In this document: positions 7,519-13,875 of the stretch, in pieces | Layout of the letters: every line of letters starts with the position of its first letter | Position numbering within the stretch: position 1 is the stretch's first letter | Assembly: GCA_900552925.1 (NCBI GenBank) | Contig: USBH01000015.1 | Coordinates: 1 to 13,875, forward strand | Length of the DNA: 13,875 nucleotides | Reading direction: 5' to 3' | DNA from: an uncultured Oscillospiraceae bacterium | GTDB taxonomy: Bacteria > Bacillota > Clostridia > Oscillospirales > Acutalibacteraceae | Notes under the pieces: generated by a model | Databases searched by the model: none | What the model saw: only the letters and a program-made list of their open reading frames with translations | What the model was told of the DNA's origin: nothing | Made by a program: the position numbers and the translations under genes

Positions 7519-8520
7519 ATGGAAATCACCTTGTATTGTCTTGCGGTTGTCGCAGCGGCGCTGATCACCGGCCTGCTCGGCAGATTCATGGTTCCATTCC
7601 TGCACAAGCTCAAGTTCGGCCAGACGATTCGCGAGGTCGGCCCGAGCTGGCACAAGAATAAGCAGGGCACGCCCACAATGGGCGGCCTGATGTTCATCAT
7701 CGGCGGCCTTGCGTCGGCGTTCGTCTGCATCGCGTTTCTGTGGATGCACGGCGGCGCCGAGACGCAGCTGATGCTGGTGCGCATCATTGCCGGCGCGCTG
7801 ATGGCGGTCGGCTTCGGCCTCGTCGGCTTCATGGACGACTACATCAGCATCAAAAAGCACCGCAACCTCGGCCTGACCGAGATCCAGAAGCTCGTGCTCC
7901 AGTTCATCATTGCGGCGGCGTACCTCGTTTCCGTCTCGATGGCCGGTGGCACGACGGAGACGGTCCTGCCGTTCATCGGCACGGTCGACCTCGGCGTGTT
8001 CTACTACTTCATCGCGGCGGTGCTGATCGTCGGCATGGTCAACGCGGTCAACTTCACCGACGGCCTCGACGGCCTGAACAGCTCGGTCACGCTCGTCGTG
8101 TGCCTCACGTTCTCGGTCATCGCGATGATGCTCAGCATGCGCGGGCTTTCGATCCTCGCGGCGGCGATGGTCGGCGCGCTGATCGGCTTCCTGTTCTGGA
8201 ACGCGAACCCGGCCAAGGTCTTTATGGGCGACACCGGCTCGCTGTTCCTCGGCGGCATCGTGTGCGCGCTCGCGTTCGGCATCAATATGCCGGTTCTGCT
8301 GCTGCTCGTCGGCATCATCTACATTGTGGAGATCCTTTCCGTCGTGCTGCAGGTCAGCTACTTCAAGCTGACGCACGGCAAGCGCATCTTTAAAATGGCG
8401 CCGATCCACCACCACTTTGAAATGTGCGGCTGGAGGGAGAACAAGGTCTGCTTCGTGTTCAGCGGCGTCACGCTGATCGCCGGCATCCTTGCGGTCCTGC
8501 TGGTGCGTTTCGGCGTATAA
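7519..8520 (+). CDS. mraY: phospho-N-acetylmuramoyl-pentapeptide transferase MraY
   Basis: MraY is an integral membrane enzyme that transfers phospho-MurNAc-pentapeptide from its UDP carrier to undecaprenyl phosphate, forming lipid I on the inner face of the membrane. The 333-residue protein is strongly hydrophobic with about ten membrane helices. Family motifs are all present: GTPTMGG (50-56), MDDYISI (Asp106, Asp107), NFTDGLDGL (178-186, with Asp181 and Asp184), GDTGS (237-241) and the HHH motif (297-299). The ATG at 7519 has AAAGGA (7501-7506) 12 bases upstream, a little long but with no better start. It sits between the PBP and ftsW, as in many Firmicutes dcw clusters. Confidence 0.97.
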   Translation: MEITLYCLAVVAAALITGLLGRFMVPFLHKLKFGQTIREVGPSWHKNKQGTPTMGGLMFIIGGLASAFVCIAFLWMHGGAETQLMLVRIIAGALMAVGFGLVGFMDDYISIKKHRNLGLTEIQKLVLQFIIAAAYLVSVSMAGGTTETVLPFIGTVDLGVFYYFIAAVLIVGMVNAVNFTDGLDGLNSSVTLVVCLTFSVIAMMLSMRGLSILAAAMVGALIGFLFWNANPAKVFMGDTGSLFLGGIVCALAFGINMPVLLLLVGIIYIVEILSVVLQVSYFKLTHGKRIFKMAPIHHHFEMCGWRENKVCFVFSGVTLIAGILAVLLVRFGV

Positions 8521-8567
8521 AAGCGTAAAATCCGGTTTTCGGACCATACTAGTATAAATTGTGCACA

Positions 8568-8585
8568 GCCTGCCGGGCGGCAGGC
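8568..8585 (+). other. short GC hairpin between mraY and ftsW
   Basis: GCCTGCC (8568-8574) pairs with GGCAGGC (8579-8585) around GGGC. No T-run follows, so it is not an intrinsic terminator. It lies in the 97-base gap before ftsW and may protect or process the transcript. A TATAAA at 8553-8558 lies just upstream but lacks a recognisable -35. Confidence 0.35.
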
Positions 8586-8617
8586 GGGAAATCTGAGAAA
8601 AAGGAGTGGTTGTCGAT

Positions 8618-9910
8618 ATGGCGCATACGAGAAGATCCACGGCCCGCGGGCTGGAGCGTGTGCCGCGCAGCGCGCCGGTGCGCGTTCCGGACGACGAAGC
8701 CGCCTCCGCGGCGGTGCGGAGGGTGCGGCGGCGCGAGCGCATCCGCTACAAAATTTTCACGCTCGGCCTCGGCCTTGACATGCCCATGCTGTTCCTCATT
8801 CTGGTGCTGCTTGCGCTCGGGCTTGTCATGCTGTTTTCCGCAAGCTACGCCTACGCGTACTACTATTACGGCAACAGCTACTATTTTGTGCTGCGCCAGG
8901 GCATGTTCGCGCTTCTGGGCGTCGCGGCCATGATGCTGATTTCCACCTTCGACTACCACCACCTGCATAAATTCAATATCCTGATTTTCGGCATCTCGGT
9001 CGTGCTGCTCGTCATGGTGCTTGCGTTCCGGGATACCTCGATTGCGCCGGTCCGAAACGGCGCGAACCGATGGATCAACATCGCCGGTCTGGAGTTCCAG
9101 CCCTCGGAGATCGCGAAATTCGCGCTGATCCTGATGTTTGCGCACTTCATCGCGCTGTACGGCCAGAAAATGAATACGTTCCGCTACGGCTTTCTGCCGT
9201 TTGCCGGCATTCTGGCGATCATCGCCGGGCTTGTCTTTCTGGAAAGCCACGTTTCGGCCACGCTGATCATCTGCCTGATCGCGGCGCTGATGATGTTCAT
9301 CGGCGGCACGAAGCTGCGGTCTCGTGGGCTCGGAGATGTGTATAAGAGACATGTCGTCATCGGTATCATCGGCGGCGTTGCGCTGGCCTGCGTGCTGCTG
9401 TTCTCCGACAGCTTCGCCTATGCGATGGAACGCATATACGGCTGGCTGGACCCGTTCAACCCGCCGGAGGACGTCGATACCTGGCAGACCGTCCAGTCGC
9501 TGTACGCGATCGGCTCGGGCCAGCTGCTCGGCGTCGGTATCGGGCAGTCGCGGCAGAAGTACCTGTACCTGCCGGAGCCGCAGAACGACTTCATCTTTGC
9601 GGTCATCTGCGAGGAGCTCGGCTTCATCGGCGCGCTGCTCGTCATCATCCTGTTCGCGCTGTTCATCTGGCGCGGCGTCTACATCTCCCTGCACGCGCGC
9701 GACCGCTTCGGCATGATGCTCGGGCTCGGCATCACGTTCCAGTTCGGCATCCAGGCGGTCTTCAACATCTGCGTCGTCACGAACACGTTCCCGAATACCG
9801 GCATCAGCCTGCCGTTCTTCAGTTACGGCGGCACGGCGCTCGTGATGCTCCTGTGCGAAATGGGCGTGCTGCTCTCAATCTCACGCCATTCGAATATTGA
9901 AAAAACGTAG
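8618..9910 (+). CDS. ftsW: SEDS-family peptidoglycan glycosyltransferase FtsW/SpoVE (frame contains 33 bases of sequencing adapter)
   Basis: FtsW/SpoVE proteins are polytopic membrane glycosyltransferases that polymerise lipid II at the septum with a cognate class B PBP. As read, the protein is 430 residues; 11 of them come from a sequencing adapter at 9319-9351, so the true length is probably 419. It has an Arg-rich cytoplasmic N-terminus (about 1-48), then membrane helices and the motifs GANRWI, FQPSEIAKFALI, QSLYAIGSGQLLGVGIGQSRQ, LPEPQNDFIFA (catalytic-type Asp, residue 324 as read, 313 corrected) and SLPFFSYGGTAL near the end. The ATG at 8618 is preferred: AAGGAG (8600-8605) is 12 bases upstream, whereas the in-frame GTG at 8606 touches it. 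Removing the adapter leaves GGTKLR joined in frame to VVIGIIGG. FtsW versus SpoVE cannot be settled from sequence alone. Confidence 0.94.
   Translation: MAHTRRSTARGLERVPRSAPVRVPDDEAASAAVRRVRRRERIRYKIFTLGLGLDMPMLFLILVLLALGLVMLFSASYAYAYYYYGNSYYFVLRQGMFALLGVAAMMLISTFDYHHLHKFNILIFGISVVLLVMVLAFRDTSIAPVRNGANRWINIAGLEFQPSEIAKFALILMFAHFIALYGQKMNTFRYGFLPFAGILAIIAGLVFLESHVSATLIICLIAALMMFIGGTKLRSRGLGDVYKRHVVIGIIGGVALACVLLFSDSFAYAMERIYGWLDPFNPPEDVDTWQTVQSLYAIGSGQLLGVGIGQSRQKYLYLPEPQNDFIFAVICEELGFIGALLVIILFALFIWRGVYISLHARDRFGMMLGLGITFQFGIQAVFNICVVTNTFPNTGISLPFFSYGGTALVMLLCEMGVLLSISRHSNIEKT
9319..9351 (+). other. Illumina Nextera i7-side transposase adapter inside ftsW (artefact)
   Basis: Bases 9319-9351 match the first 33 of the 34 bases of the Nextera read-2 adapter (GTCTCGTGGGCTCGG then AGATGTGTATAAGAGACA, lacking only the final G). 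The last 18 are the Tn5 mosaic end. It encodes the foreign peptide SRGLGDVYKR in the ftsW frame. Thirty-three bases keep the reading frame, which explains why it escaped detection. This is library or assembly contamination, not a biological insertion. Confidence 0.97.
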
Positions 9911-9912
9911 CG

Positions 9913-9972
9913 GTCCGGCCTTTCCGTGCGGACGGCTGCGGCCTGTGCGCGCCGGACGATGTGCGGCGCGCA
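9913..9972 (+). other. tandem hairpins between ftsW and murG
   Basis: The 100-base gap can form GTCCG (9913-9917) with CGGAC (9929-9933), and a stronger 8-bp stem, TGCGCGCC (9946-9953) with GGCGCGCA (9965-9972), around an 11-base loop. Neither is followed by a T-run. They could act as processing or stability elements, or be chance pairing in GC-rich DNA. Confidence 0.35.
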
Positions 9973-10010
9973 TGCGGCTGCAATCACAATCTGAATAAGG
10001 GGTTATCGTT

Positions 10011-11126
10011 ATGCGAGTATTATTTGCGGGCGGCGGCACGGCCGGCCACATCAATCCGGCGCTGGCCGCGGCGGGTTACCTGCGGGAGAAGGAGCCGGAC
10101 GCGCACATCCTGTACGTCGGCAACAAGGGCGGCATGGAGGAGCGCCTCGTTCCCGCGGCGGGCTTCAAGTTCCGCACAATCCGGATCTCCGGCTTCCAGC
10201 GCAAGCTGTCGCTCAAGAACATCAAGCGCAATGCGCAGACGGTCGTCCGCGTCTTTTCCGCTTCGGCGGAGGCGAAGAAGATCATCAAGGAGTTTCAGCC
10301 GGACATCTGCGTCGGCACCGGCGGCTATGTGAGCGGCCCGGTGATCCGCGCGGCGCAGAAGCTCGGCATCCCGACCGTCATCCACGAGCAGAACGCCTAC
10401 CCGGGCGTCACGACGAAGATGCTCGCGAAGCACGCCGACTGCGTGATGCTCGCCGTGGAGGACGCGAAGAAGTACCTCGAGCGCACGGACAACTGCGTGT
10501 TTACCGGCAACCCGGTGCGCACCTCGGTGCTGAAGGCGGAGCGCGCGGCTTCCCGCAAGGCGCTCGGCCTGGACGAGCGGCCGCTCGTCCTCTCCTTCGG
10601 CGGCAGCCTCGGCGCGGCGGCGATCAACCGCGCGGCGGCCTACATGCTCGGCGAGAGCGCAAAGGAGAAGAAGTACCAGCACATCCACGGCTACGGCCAG
10701 CACGACGAGAAGTTTCTCGACGAGGCCCATGCGGCGGGCGTCCGCGAAGAGGAAAACCCGCAGATCCGCATGCTCGAGTACATCCACAACATGCCCGAGT
10801 GCCTCGCGGCGGCGGACCTCGTCATCGGCCGCGCCGGGGCGATCACGCTGACGGAGATCGAGGCCACGGGCAAGTGCTCGATCCTGATCCCGTCGCCGAA
10901 CGTGGCGGAGAACCACCAGTTCCACAACGCGATGGCGCTCGTCAACCGCGACGCCGCCGTTTTGATCGAGGAGAAGGACCTGACCGGCGAAAAGCTCTGG
11001 GAGACGGTCAACGAGATCCTCTCGAAGCCCGGCCGCGCCGAGGAGATCGGCCGCAACGCCAGGGCGATGGCGGTGCTCGACGCGAACGAGCGCATTTACC
11101 GGATCATCAAGGCGAAGGCGAAGTAA
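10011..11126 (+). CDS. murG: UDP-N-acetylglucosamine-MurNAc-pentapeptide undecaprenyl-PP GlcNAc transferase MurG
   Basis: MurG is a peripheral membrane GT-B glycosyltransferase that adds GlcNAc to lipid I to form lipid II, the substrate of FtsW. The 371-residue protein has the N-terminal glycine loop FAGGGTAGHINPALA (residues 6-20), GTGGYVSGPV, HEQNAYPG, the second glycine loop SFGGSLGAAAIN, and the UDP-GlcNAc-binding GRAGAITLTE and ENHQFHNA motifs. Length is normal. The ATG at 10011 has AAGGGG (9997-10002) 8 bases upstream. The gene follows ftsW by 100 bases and precedes murA by 85 bases. Confidence 0.97.
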   Translation: MRVLFAGGGTAGHINPALAAAGYLREKEPDAHILYVGNKGGMEERLVPAAGFKFRTIRISGFQRKLSLKNIKRNAQTVVRVFSASAEAKKIIKEFQPDICVGTGGYVSGPVIRAAQKLGIPTVIHEQNAYPGVTTKMLAKHADCVMLAVEDAKKYLERTDNCVFTGNPVRTSVLKAERAASRKALGLDERPLVLSFGGSLGAAAINRAAAYMLGESAKEKKYQHIHGYGQHDEKFLDEAHAAGVREEENPQIRMLEYIHNMPECLAAADLVIGRAGAITLTEIEATGKCSILIPSPNVAENHQFHNAMALVNRDAAVLIEEKDLTGEKLWETVNEILSKPGRAEEIGRNARAMAVLDANERIYRIIKAKAK

Positions 11127-11211
11127 GCAGCCGGCGCGTGGATTTGATTTGAACCCATCGGGACGAAAACGCATACTATGAGCGTATCTTAAACTGCTGC
11201 GAGGTGTGCGT

Positions 11212-12522
11212 ATGGCGTCCATCAATGTTTGCATAGAACGGCCCGGCGCGGAGCGCTTCCGCGACCGGCCGGAAACGATTCTGGCGCGCGGCGGCCGCCC
11301 CCTGCGGGGCGAGCTCCGCGTGCAGGGGGCCAAGAACAGCACGCTGCCGCTTCTGGCGGCGGCGGTTGCCTGCCGGGGGGAGACGGTGCTGCACAACTGC
11401 CCGGAGCTCTCCGACGTCGGCGTTTCGGTGCGCATTCTGCGGCGGCTCGGCTGCCGCTGCGTGCGGCGGGGGAAGACGCTCGCCGTCTGTGCGGACGGCA
11501 TGTCCCGGTGCGATATTCCGCACAGCCTGATGCGCGAGATGCGCTCGTCGATCGTGTTTCTCGGCGCGATTCTGGCCCGCGCGGGCGAGGCGAGCCTTTC
11601 GTTTCCCGGCGGCTGCGAGCTCGGCCCGCGGCCGATCGACCTGCACCTGCTGGCGCTCGAAAAGCTCGGCGTGGAGATCCGCGAGGAGCACGGCTGCCTG
11701 CTGTGCCGGGCGCCGAAGGGCATTCAGGGCGGCTTCATCTCGCTGGCGTTTCCGAGCGTCGGCGCAACCGAAAACCTGCTGCTTGCCGCCGCCACGGGGC
11801 ACGGCACGACGGTCATCGCGAACGCGGCGCGGGAGCCGGAGATCGTCGATCTGGCCCAGTACCTCAACCAGTGTGGCGCGCGCATCTACGGCGCGGGCGA
11901 AAGCTGCGTGATCGTGGAGGGCGTGTCCGCGCTTTCGGGCAGCGAATACACGGTCATGCCGGACCGCATCGTCGCGGCCACCTACATGGCGGCGGCCGCC
12001 GTCACGGGCGGCACGGTCCTGCTGAAAAAGGTAAACGGCAGCCATCTGCTGCCGGTGCTCTCCGCGTTTGAGGAGGCGGGCTGCCGCGTGATGCAGTCCG
12101 GCGACGAGCTTTTGATCCGCGCGCCGGAACGATTGAAGCCCGTGCGCCACGTGCGCACGATGCCGTACCCGGGCTTCCCGACGGACGCGCAGGCGCCGGT
12201 CATGACGATGGCGGCGCTCGGCGACGGCACGAGCATCTTCGTGGAAAACATTTTCGAGAGCCGCTACAAGCATGCGGGCGAGCTGAACCGGCTCGGCGCA
12301 AAGATCAAGGTGGAGGGCAAGGTCGCCGTCATCGAGGGCGTGCCCGCGCTTTCCGGCGCGCCGGTCACGGCGCAGGATCTGCGCGGCGGGGCGGCGCTCG
12401 TCGCGGCGGGCCTTGCGGCGCAGGGCGAGACGCAGATCATGCACCCCGAATACATCGACCGCGGCTACGAGCGCTTTGAGGAGAACCTGCGGCGCCTCGG
12501 CGCGGAAATCTACAGAATATGA
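11212..12522 (+). CDS. murA: UDP-N-acetylglucosamine 1-carboxyvinyltransferase MurA
   Basis: MurA transfers enolpyruvate from PEP to UDP-GlcNAc, the first committed step of peptidoglycan synthesis. The 436-residue protein has QGAKNSTLP (Lys41-Asn42, equivalent to E. coli Lys22-Asn23), the catalytic loop PGGCELGPRPIDLH with Cys135 (the fosfomycin-target position, E. coli Cys115), SVGATENLLLAA, PYPGFPTDAQAP with the conserved Asp, and DLRGGAAL near the C-terminus. The active site therefore looks complete, and a Cys rather than Asp suggests no intrinsic fosfomycin resistance from this residue. The N-terminus is about 19 residues longer than E. coli MurA, with no later ATG, GTG or TTG start. ATG 11212 is preferred over GTG 11206 because GAGG (11201-11204) is 7 bases upstream of it. 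Firmicutes often carry two murA copies; which paralogue this is cannot be told here. Confidence 0.94.
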   Translation: MASINVCIERPGAERFRDRPETILARGGRPLRGELRVQGAKNSTLPLLAAAVACRGETVLHNCPELSDVGVSVRILRRLGCRCVRRGKTLAVCADGMSRCDIPHSLMREMRSSIVFLGAILARAGEASLSFPGGCELGPRPIDLHLLALEKLGVEIREEHGCLLCRAPKGIQGGFISLAFPSVGATENLLLAAATGHGTTVIANAAREPEIVDLAQYLNQCGARIYGAGESCVIVEGVSALSGSEYTVMPDRIVAATYMAAAAVTGGTVLLKKVNGSHLLPVLSAFEEAGCRVMQSGDELLIRAPERLKPVRHVRTMPYPGFPTDAQAPVMTMAALGDGTSIFVENIFESRYKHAGELNRLGAKIKVEGKVAVIEGVPALSGAPVTAQDLRGGAALVAAGLAAQGETQIMHPEYIDRGYERFEENLRRLGAEIYRI

Positions 12523-12602
12523 GCGGCGGGCGCAGCTGATGCGCCGGCCCAAAAACGGAAGCGGTGTACAGCACGGCCCGAAGAAAGGAGGAAACCGTAA
12601 AA

Positions 12603-13538
12603 ATGGCAAGACGATTCAGTGAGGAGGCCCAGAGCCCGGCGGGCGAAAAGGCCCGGAAAAGCCGCCGCGCGCGCGGCAGAGCCCTTGTCATCTTTTACAT
12701 ATCGGCCTTTCTGGCGGTGGTGGTCGGCGCAGTGCTGCTGTGCACCTTTGTGTTTTTCCGTGTCGGCACGGTCGAGATCACCGGCGGTGCGTCCTACCGG
12801 CAGGAGGACATTTTAAGTGTATGCAGCATTCACGAGGGCGATAACCTCGTTCTGCTGGATACCCGCGCGCGGGAGGAGGCGCTCGAATACCGCTTCCCGT
12901 ACATCGAAAATGTCGAGATCCGCAAGCATATCCCGTCGACCGTGGAGGTCGTCATCACGGAGGCGGAGACGGCCTTTTCGATCGAGCGCGAGGACGGCCG
13001 CTACGTGTATGTGAGCCCGGCCGGCAAGGTGCTCGAGATCGCCGACAGCCCGGCGGAAAACAGCGCGGTGGTGCACGGCTGCGCGCCGACCAACGAGAAG
13101 CCGAGCGAGCAGGTCGCCTTTGAGAACGAAACCGCCGAACGGCTCTTCTCGGCCATCACCGAGGAGCTCCAGGCGCACGACCTGGAGGGCATTACGGACA
13201 TCGACCTGCGCAACCAGTACGACATCACGATGACGTACGAGGGGCGCATCGTCTTCCGGTTCGGCAACTCGAACGACCTCGAGTACAAGACGCGGTTCGG
13301 CATCGGCATGCTCGTGCAGATGCAGGAGGACGGCGACCTGACCGAGGAGACGCGCGGCGAGATCGACCTGACGGTCGCGGCCGAGCAGAACAAGGGCTTC
13401 TTCCAGGAGACGCTGGACGGCGGCGAGGGCTCGACGACGGACGGCTTCGCCGGCCGGGAGACCTCCTCGGATACTTCGGAGGACGGCGGAGACGGAACGG
13501 AGAGCGGCGGAGAAAGCAGTGCGGCGGATGGCGAATAG
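12603..13538 (+). CDS. ftsQ: FtsQ/DivIB-type cell division protein with POTRA domain
   Basis: FtsQ/DivIB is a bitopic divisome protein that binds FtsL and DivIC/FtsB outside the membrane. The 311-residue protein has a basic cytoplasmic segment rich in Arg/Lys (1-27), one membrane helix (about 28-50), a POTRA-like domain (about 54-122; VGTVEITGGASYRQEDIL then IENVEIRKHIPSTVEVVITE) and a beta-rich domain with a FSIEREDGRYVYVSPAGKVLE strand pair. The last 40 residues or so are an acidic Gly/Ser/Thr-rich low-complexity tail, probably disordered and outside the cell. The ATG at 12603 has AAAGGAGG (12584-12591) 11 bases upstream. The in-frame GTG at 12564 lies upstream of that ribosome binding site and is rejected. 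It is the last gene of the cluster in this window. Confidence 0.92.
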   Translation: MARRFSEEAQSPAGEKARKSRRARGRALVIFYISAFLAVVVGAVLLCTFVFFRVGTVEITGGASYRQEDILSVCSIHEGDNLVLLDTRAREEALEYRFPYIENVEIRKHIPSTVEVVITEAETAFSIEREDGRYVYVSPAGKVLEIADSPAENSAVVHGCAPTNEKPSEQVAFENETAERLFSAITEELQAHDLEGITDIDLRNQYDITMTYEGRIVFRFGNSNDLEYKTRFGIGMLVQMQEDGDLTEETRGEIDLTVAAEQNKGFFQETLDGGEGSTTDGFAGRETSSDTSEDGGDGTESGGESSAADGE

Positions 13539-13661
13539 CCCCGCTTTTTCCGCAGTTTTCCTGCGCCGGATTCCGGTTTTATGTCAATTTGAACGGAAGC
13601 GCCGGACAGGTTTCGCCAAAAATCGCTGTAAAGTAAAAATATTTGCCGGAAGGCGGATTTT

Positions 13662-13682
13662 TTGCATCTTGCATCTTGCATT
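13662..13682 (+). repeat. 7-base tandem repeat (TTGCATC x3)
   Basis: TTGCATC occurs at 13662-13668 and 13669-13675, then TTGCATT at 13676-13682, three units in tandem with one mismatch. It lies just upstream of the promoter-like AT-rich patch. It may be a small unstable repeat or a set of binding sites. Confidence 0.75.
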
Positions 13683-13702
13683 TTTAACAGAAAAGTGTTA
13701 GA

Positions 13703-13715
13703 TTATACTGTATAA
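13703..13715. promoter_or_regulatory. TTATAC-T-GTATAA palindrome over -10-like hexamers
   Basis: Bases 13703-13715 read as a perfect 6-bp dyad about a central T and contain the -10-like TATACT. This could be an operator overlapping a promoter, but AT-rich palindromes of this size also arise by chance. Confidence 0.35.
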
Positions 13716-13742
13716 GCCACAGATTTTTTGCAGGACAGCGCA

Positions 13743-13774
13743 GCTTCTGTAAAGTCGATATGCTTTACAGAAGC
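13743..13774. repeat. perfect 12-bp inverted repeat downstream of promoter-like region
   Basis: GCTTCTGTAAAG (13743-13754) and CTTTACAGAAGC (13763-13774) are exact reverse complements around TCGATATG. No T-run follows directly. The core CTGTAAAG also appears at 13626-13633, giving three copies within 150 bases, which favours a protein half-site over a simple hairpin. A leader-RNA stem remains possible. Confidence 0.65.
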
Positions 13775-13829
13775 GGAACAGACGGAGTTTTTCTGTCGCC
13801 TAGCGAAACTTCCGGCGGCAGTTTTGCAT

Positions 13830-13875
13830 CTGTCTCTTATACACATCTCCGAGCCCACGAGACTGCAGCTAATCT
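13830..13875 (+). other. Nextera i7 adapter, 8-base index and start of P7 tail (artefact)
   Basis: Bases 13830-13863 match all 34 bases of the reverse-complemented Nextera read-2 adapter (CTGTCTCTTATACACATCT then CCGAGCCCACGAGAC). They are followed by the 8-base index TGCAGCTA (13864-13871) and ATCT (13872-13875), the first bases of the P7 segment. From memory this index corresponds to Illumina Nextera XT N728. This is untrimmed read-through at a contig end. Confidence 0.98.

Larger units (their letters stand above)
13539..13829. other. non-coding region after ftsQ with promoter-like and dyad elements
   Basis: No convincing gene is visible. A weak CCGG-ATT-CCGG hairpin with TTTT (13566-13580) and a weak GCC-GGAA-GGC stem before a T-run (13645-13663) could terminate ftsQ transcription, but neither is strong. 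AT-rich sequence from about 13655 to 13735 holds -10-like hexamers (TATACT 13704-13709; TATAAG 13711-13716) without a well-spaced -35. The region resembles a promoter leading to a gene beyond the window, where ftsZ would be expected by gene order. Genomic sequence ends at about 13829. Confidence 0.5.

Noticed and set aside
8553..8558. Promoter for ftsW at TATAAA
   Set aside because: No -35-like hexamer lies 16-18 bases upstream.
6211..8742. 843-codon open frame on the minus strand
   Set aside because: It lies entirely opposite ftsI, mraY and the start of ftsW. Its Arg/Asp/Ala-rich low-complexity content is the typical shadow of GC3-rich coding DNA, with no domain recognised.
9319..9351. Novel lineage-specific insertion in FtsW
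   Set aside because: The bases are Nextera adapter, so the extra residues are not biological.
9319..9351. Tn5 or other transposon insertion site
   Set aside because: The mosaic end is present only as part of the library adapter. There is no transposase, no partner end and no target duplication.
11149..11179. Promoter for murA (TTGAAC and TACTAT)
   Set aside because: The spacing is 19 bases and both hexamers are imperfect. murA is adequately explained as part of the operon.
10020..11723. 567-codon open frame on the minus strand
   Set aside because: It is antisense to murG and murA with shadow-like composition and no ribosome binding site or recognisable domain.
13760..13875. Open frame starting at ATG 13760 and running to the window end
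   Set aside because: Its second half is translated adapter, the start lies inside the inverted-repeat loop with no ribosome binding site, and the short peptide matches no family I know.

Overview
This is a fragment of a high-GC (about 60-65% by eye) Gram-positive-type chromosome. The gene order, strong AAAGGAGG-type ribosome binding sites and SpoVD/SpoVE-like division proteins suggest a Firmicute of class Clostridia, probably an Oscillospiraceae/Ruminococcaceae-like gut anaerobe. That placement is inference from gene families and order, and no genus is claimed. All recognised genes lie on the + strand.

Region 1 (1-2509) is housekeeping. It holds the 3' end of uvrC (nucleotide excision repair), then a transcription unit with a near-consensus sigma-A promoter (808-836), rsmD (16S rRNA methyltransferase), coaD (coenzyme A synthesis), a small coiled-coil protein of unknown role, and a strong intrinsic terminator (2469-2509).

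Region 2 (2510-2939) is a 430-base gap leading into the division and cell wall (dcw) cluster. It contains a 42-base two-tier hairpin, a near-consensus promoter (2803-2831), three GTGGC boxes at an exact 10-base period just after the expected transcription start (a good candidate MraZ operator), and a 5' UTR hairpin.

Region 3 (2940-13538) is a compact dcw cluster: mraZ, rsmH, ftsL, a PASTA-bearing class B penicillin-binding protein (ftsI/spoVD type), mraY, ftsW/spoVE, murG, murA and ftsQ/divIB. MraZ is the regulator. MurA opens peptidoglycan precursor synthesis; MraY and MurG make lipid I and lipid II; FtsW and the PBP polymerise and cross-link at the septum; FtsL and FtsQ scaffold them. The cytoplasmic ligases murC-murF, murB and ftsA are absent from this stretch. 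The ftsL-ftsI gap carries a terminator-like hairpin and a possible internal promoter.

Region 4 (13539-13829) is non-coding DNA after ftsQ with repeats, a palindrome and a perfect 12-bp inverted repeat. The next gene is not reached.

Two parts are not biological. Bases 9319-9351, inside ftsW, are 33 bases of the Illumina Nextera i7-side transposase adapter, which adds 11 spurious codons in frame. Bases 13830-13875 are the same adapter in the other orientation, followed by an 8-base index and the start of the P7 tail, so genomic sequence ends at about 13829. I found no undescribed system here. The points most worth checking are the adapter contamination, the MraZ-box array, the ftsL-ftsI attenuator, the coiled-coil insert and codon-usage patch in the PBP, and the dyad region after ftsQ.
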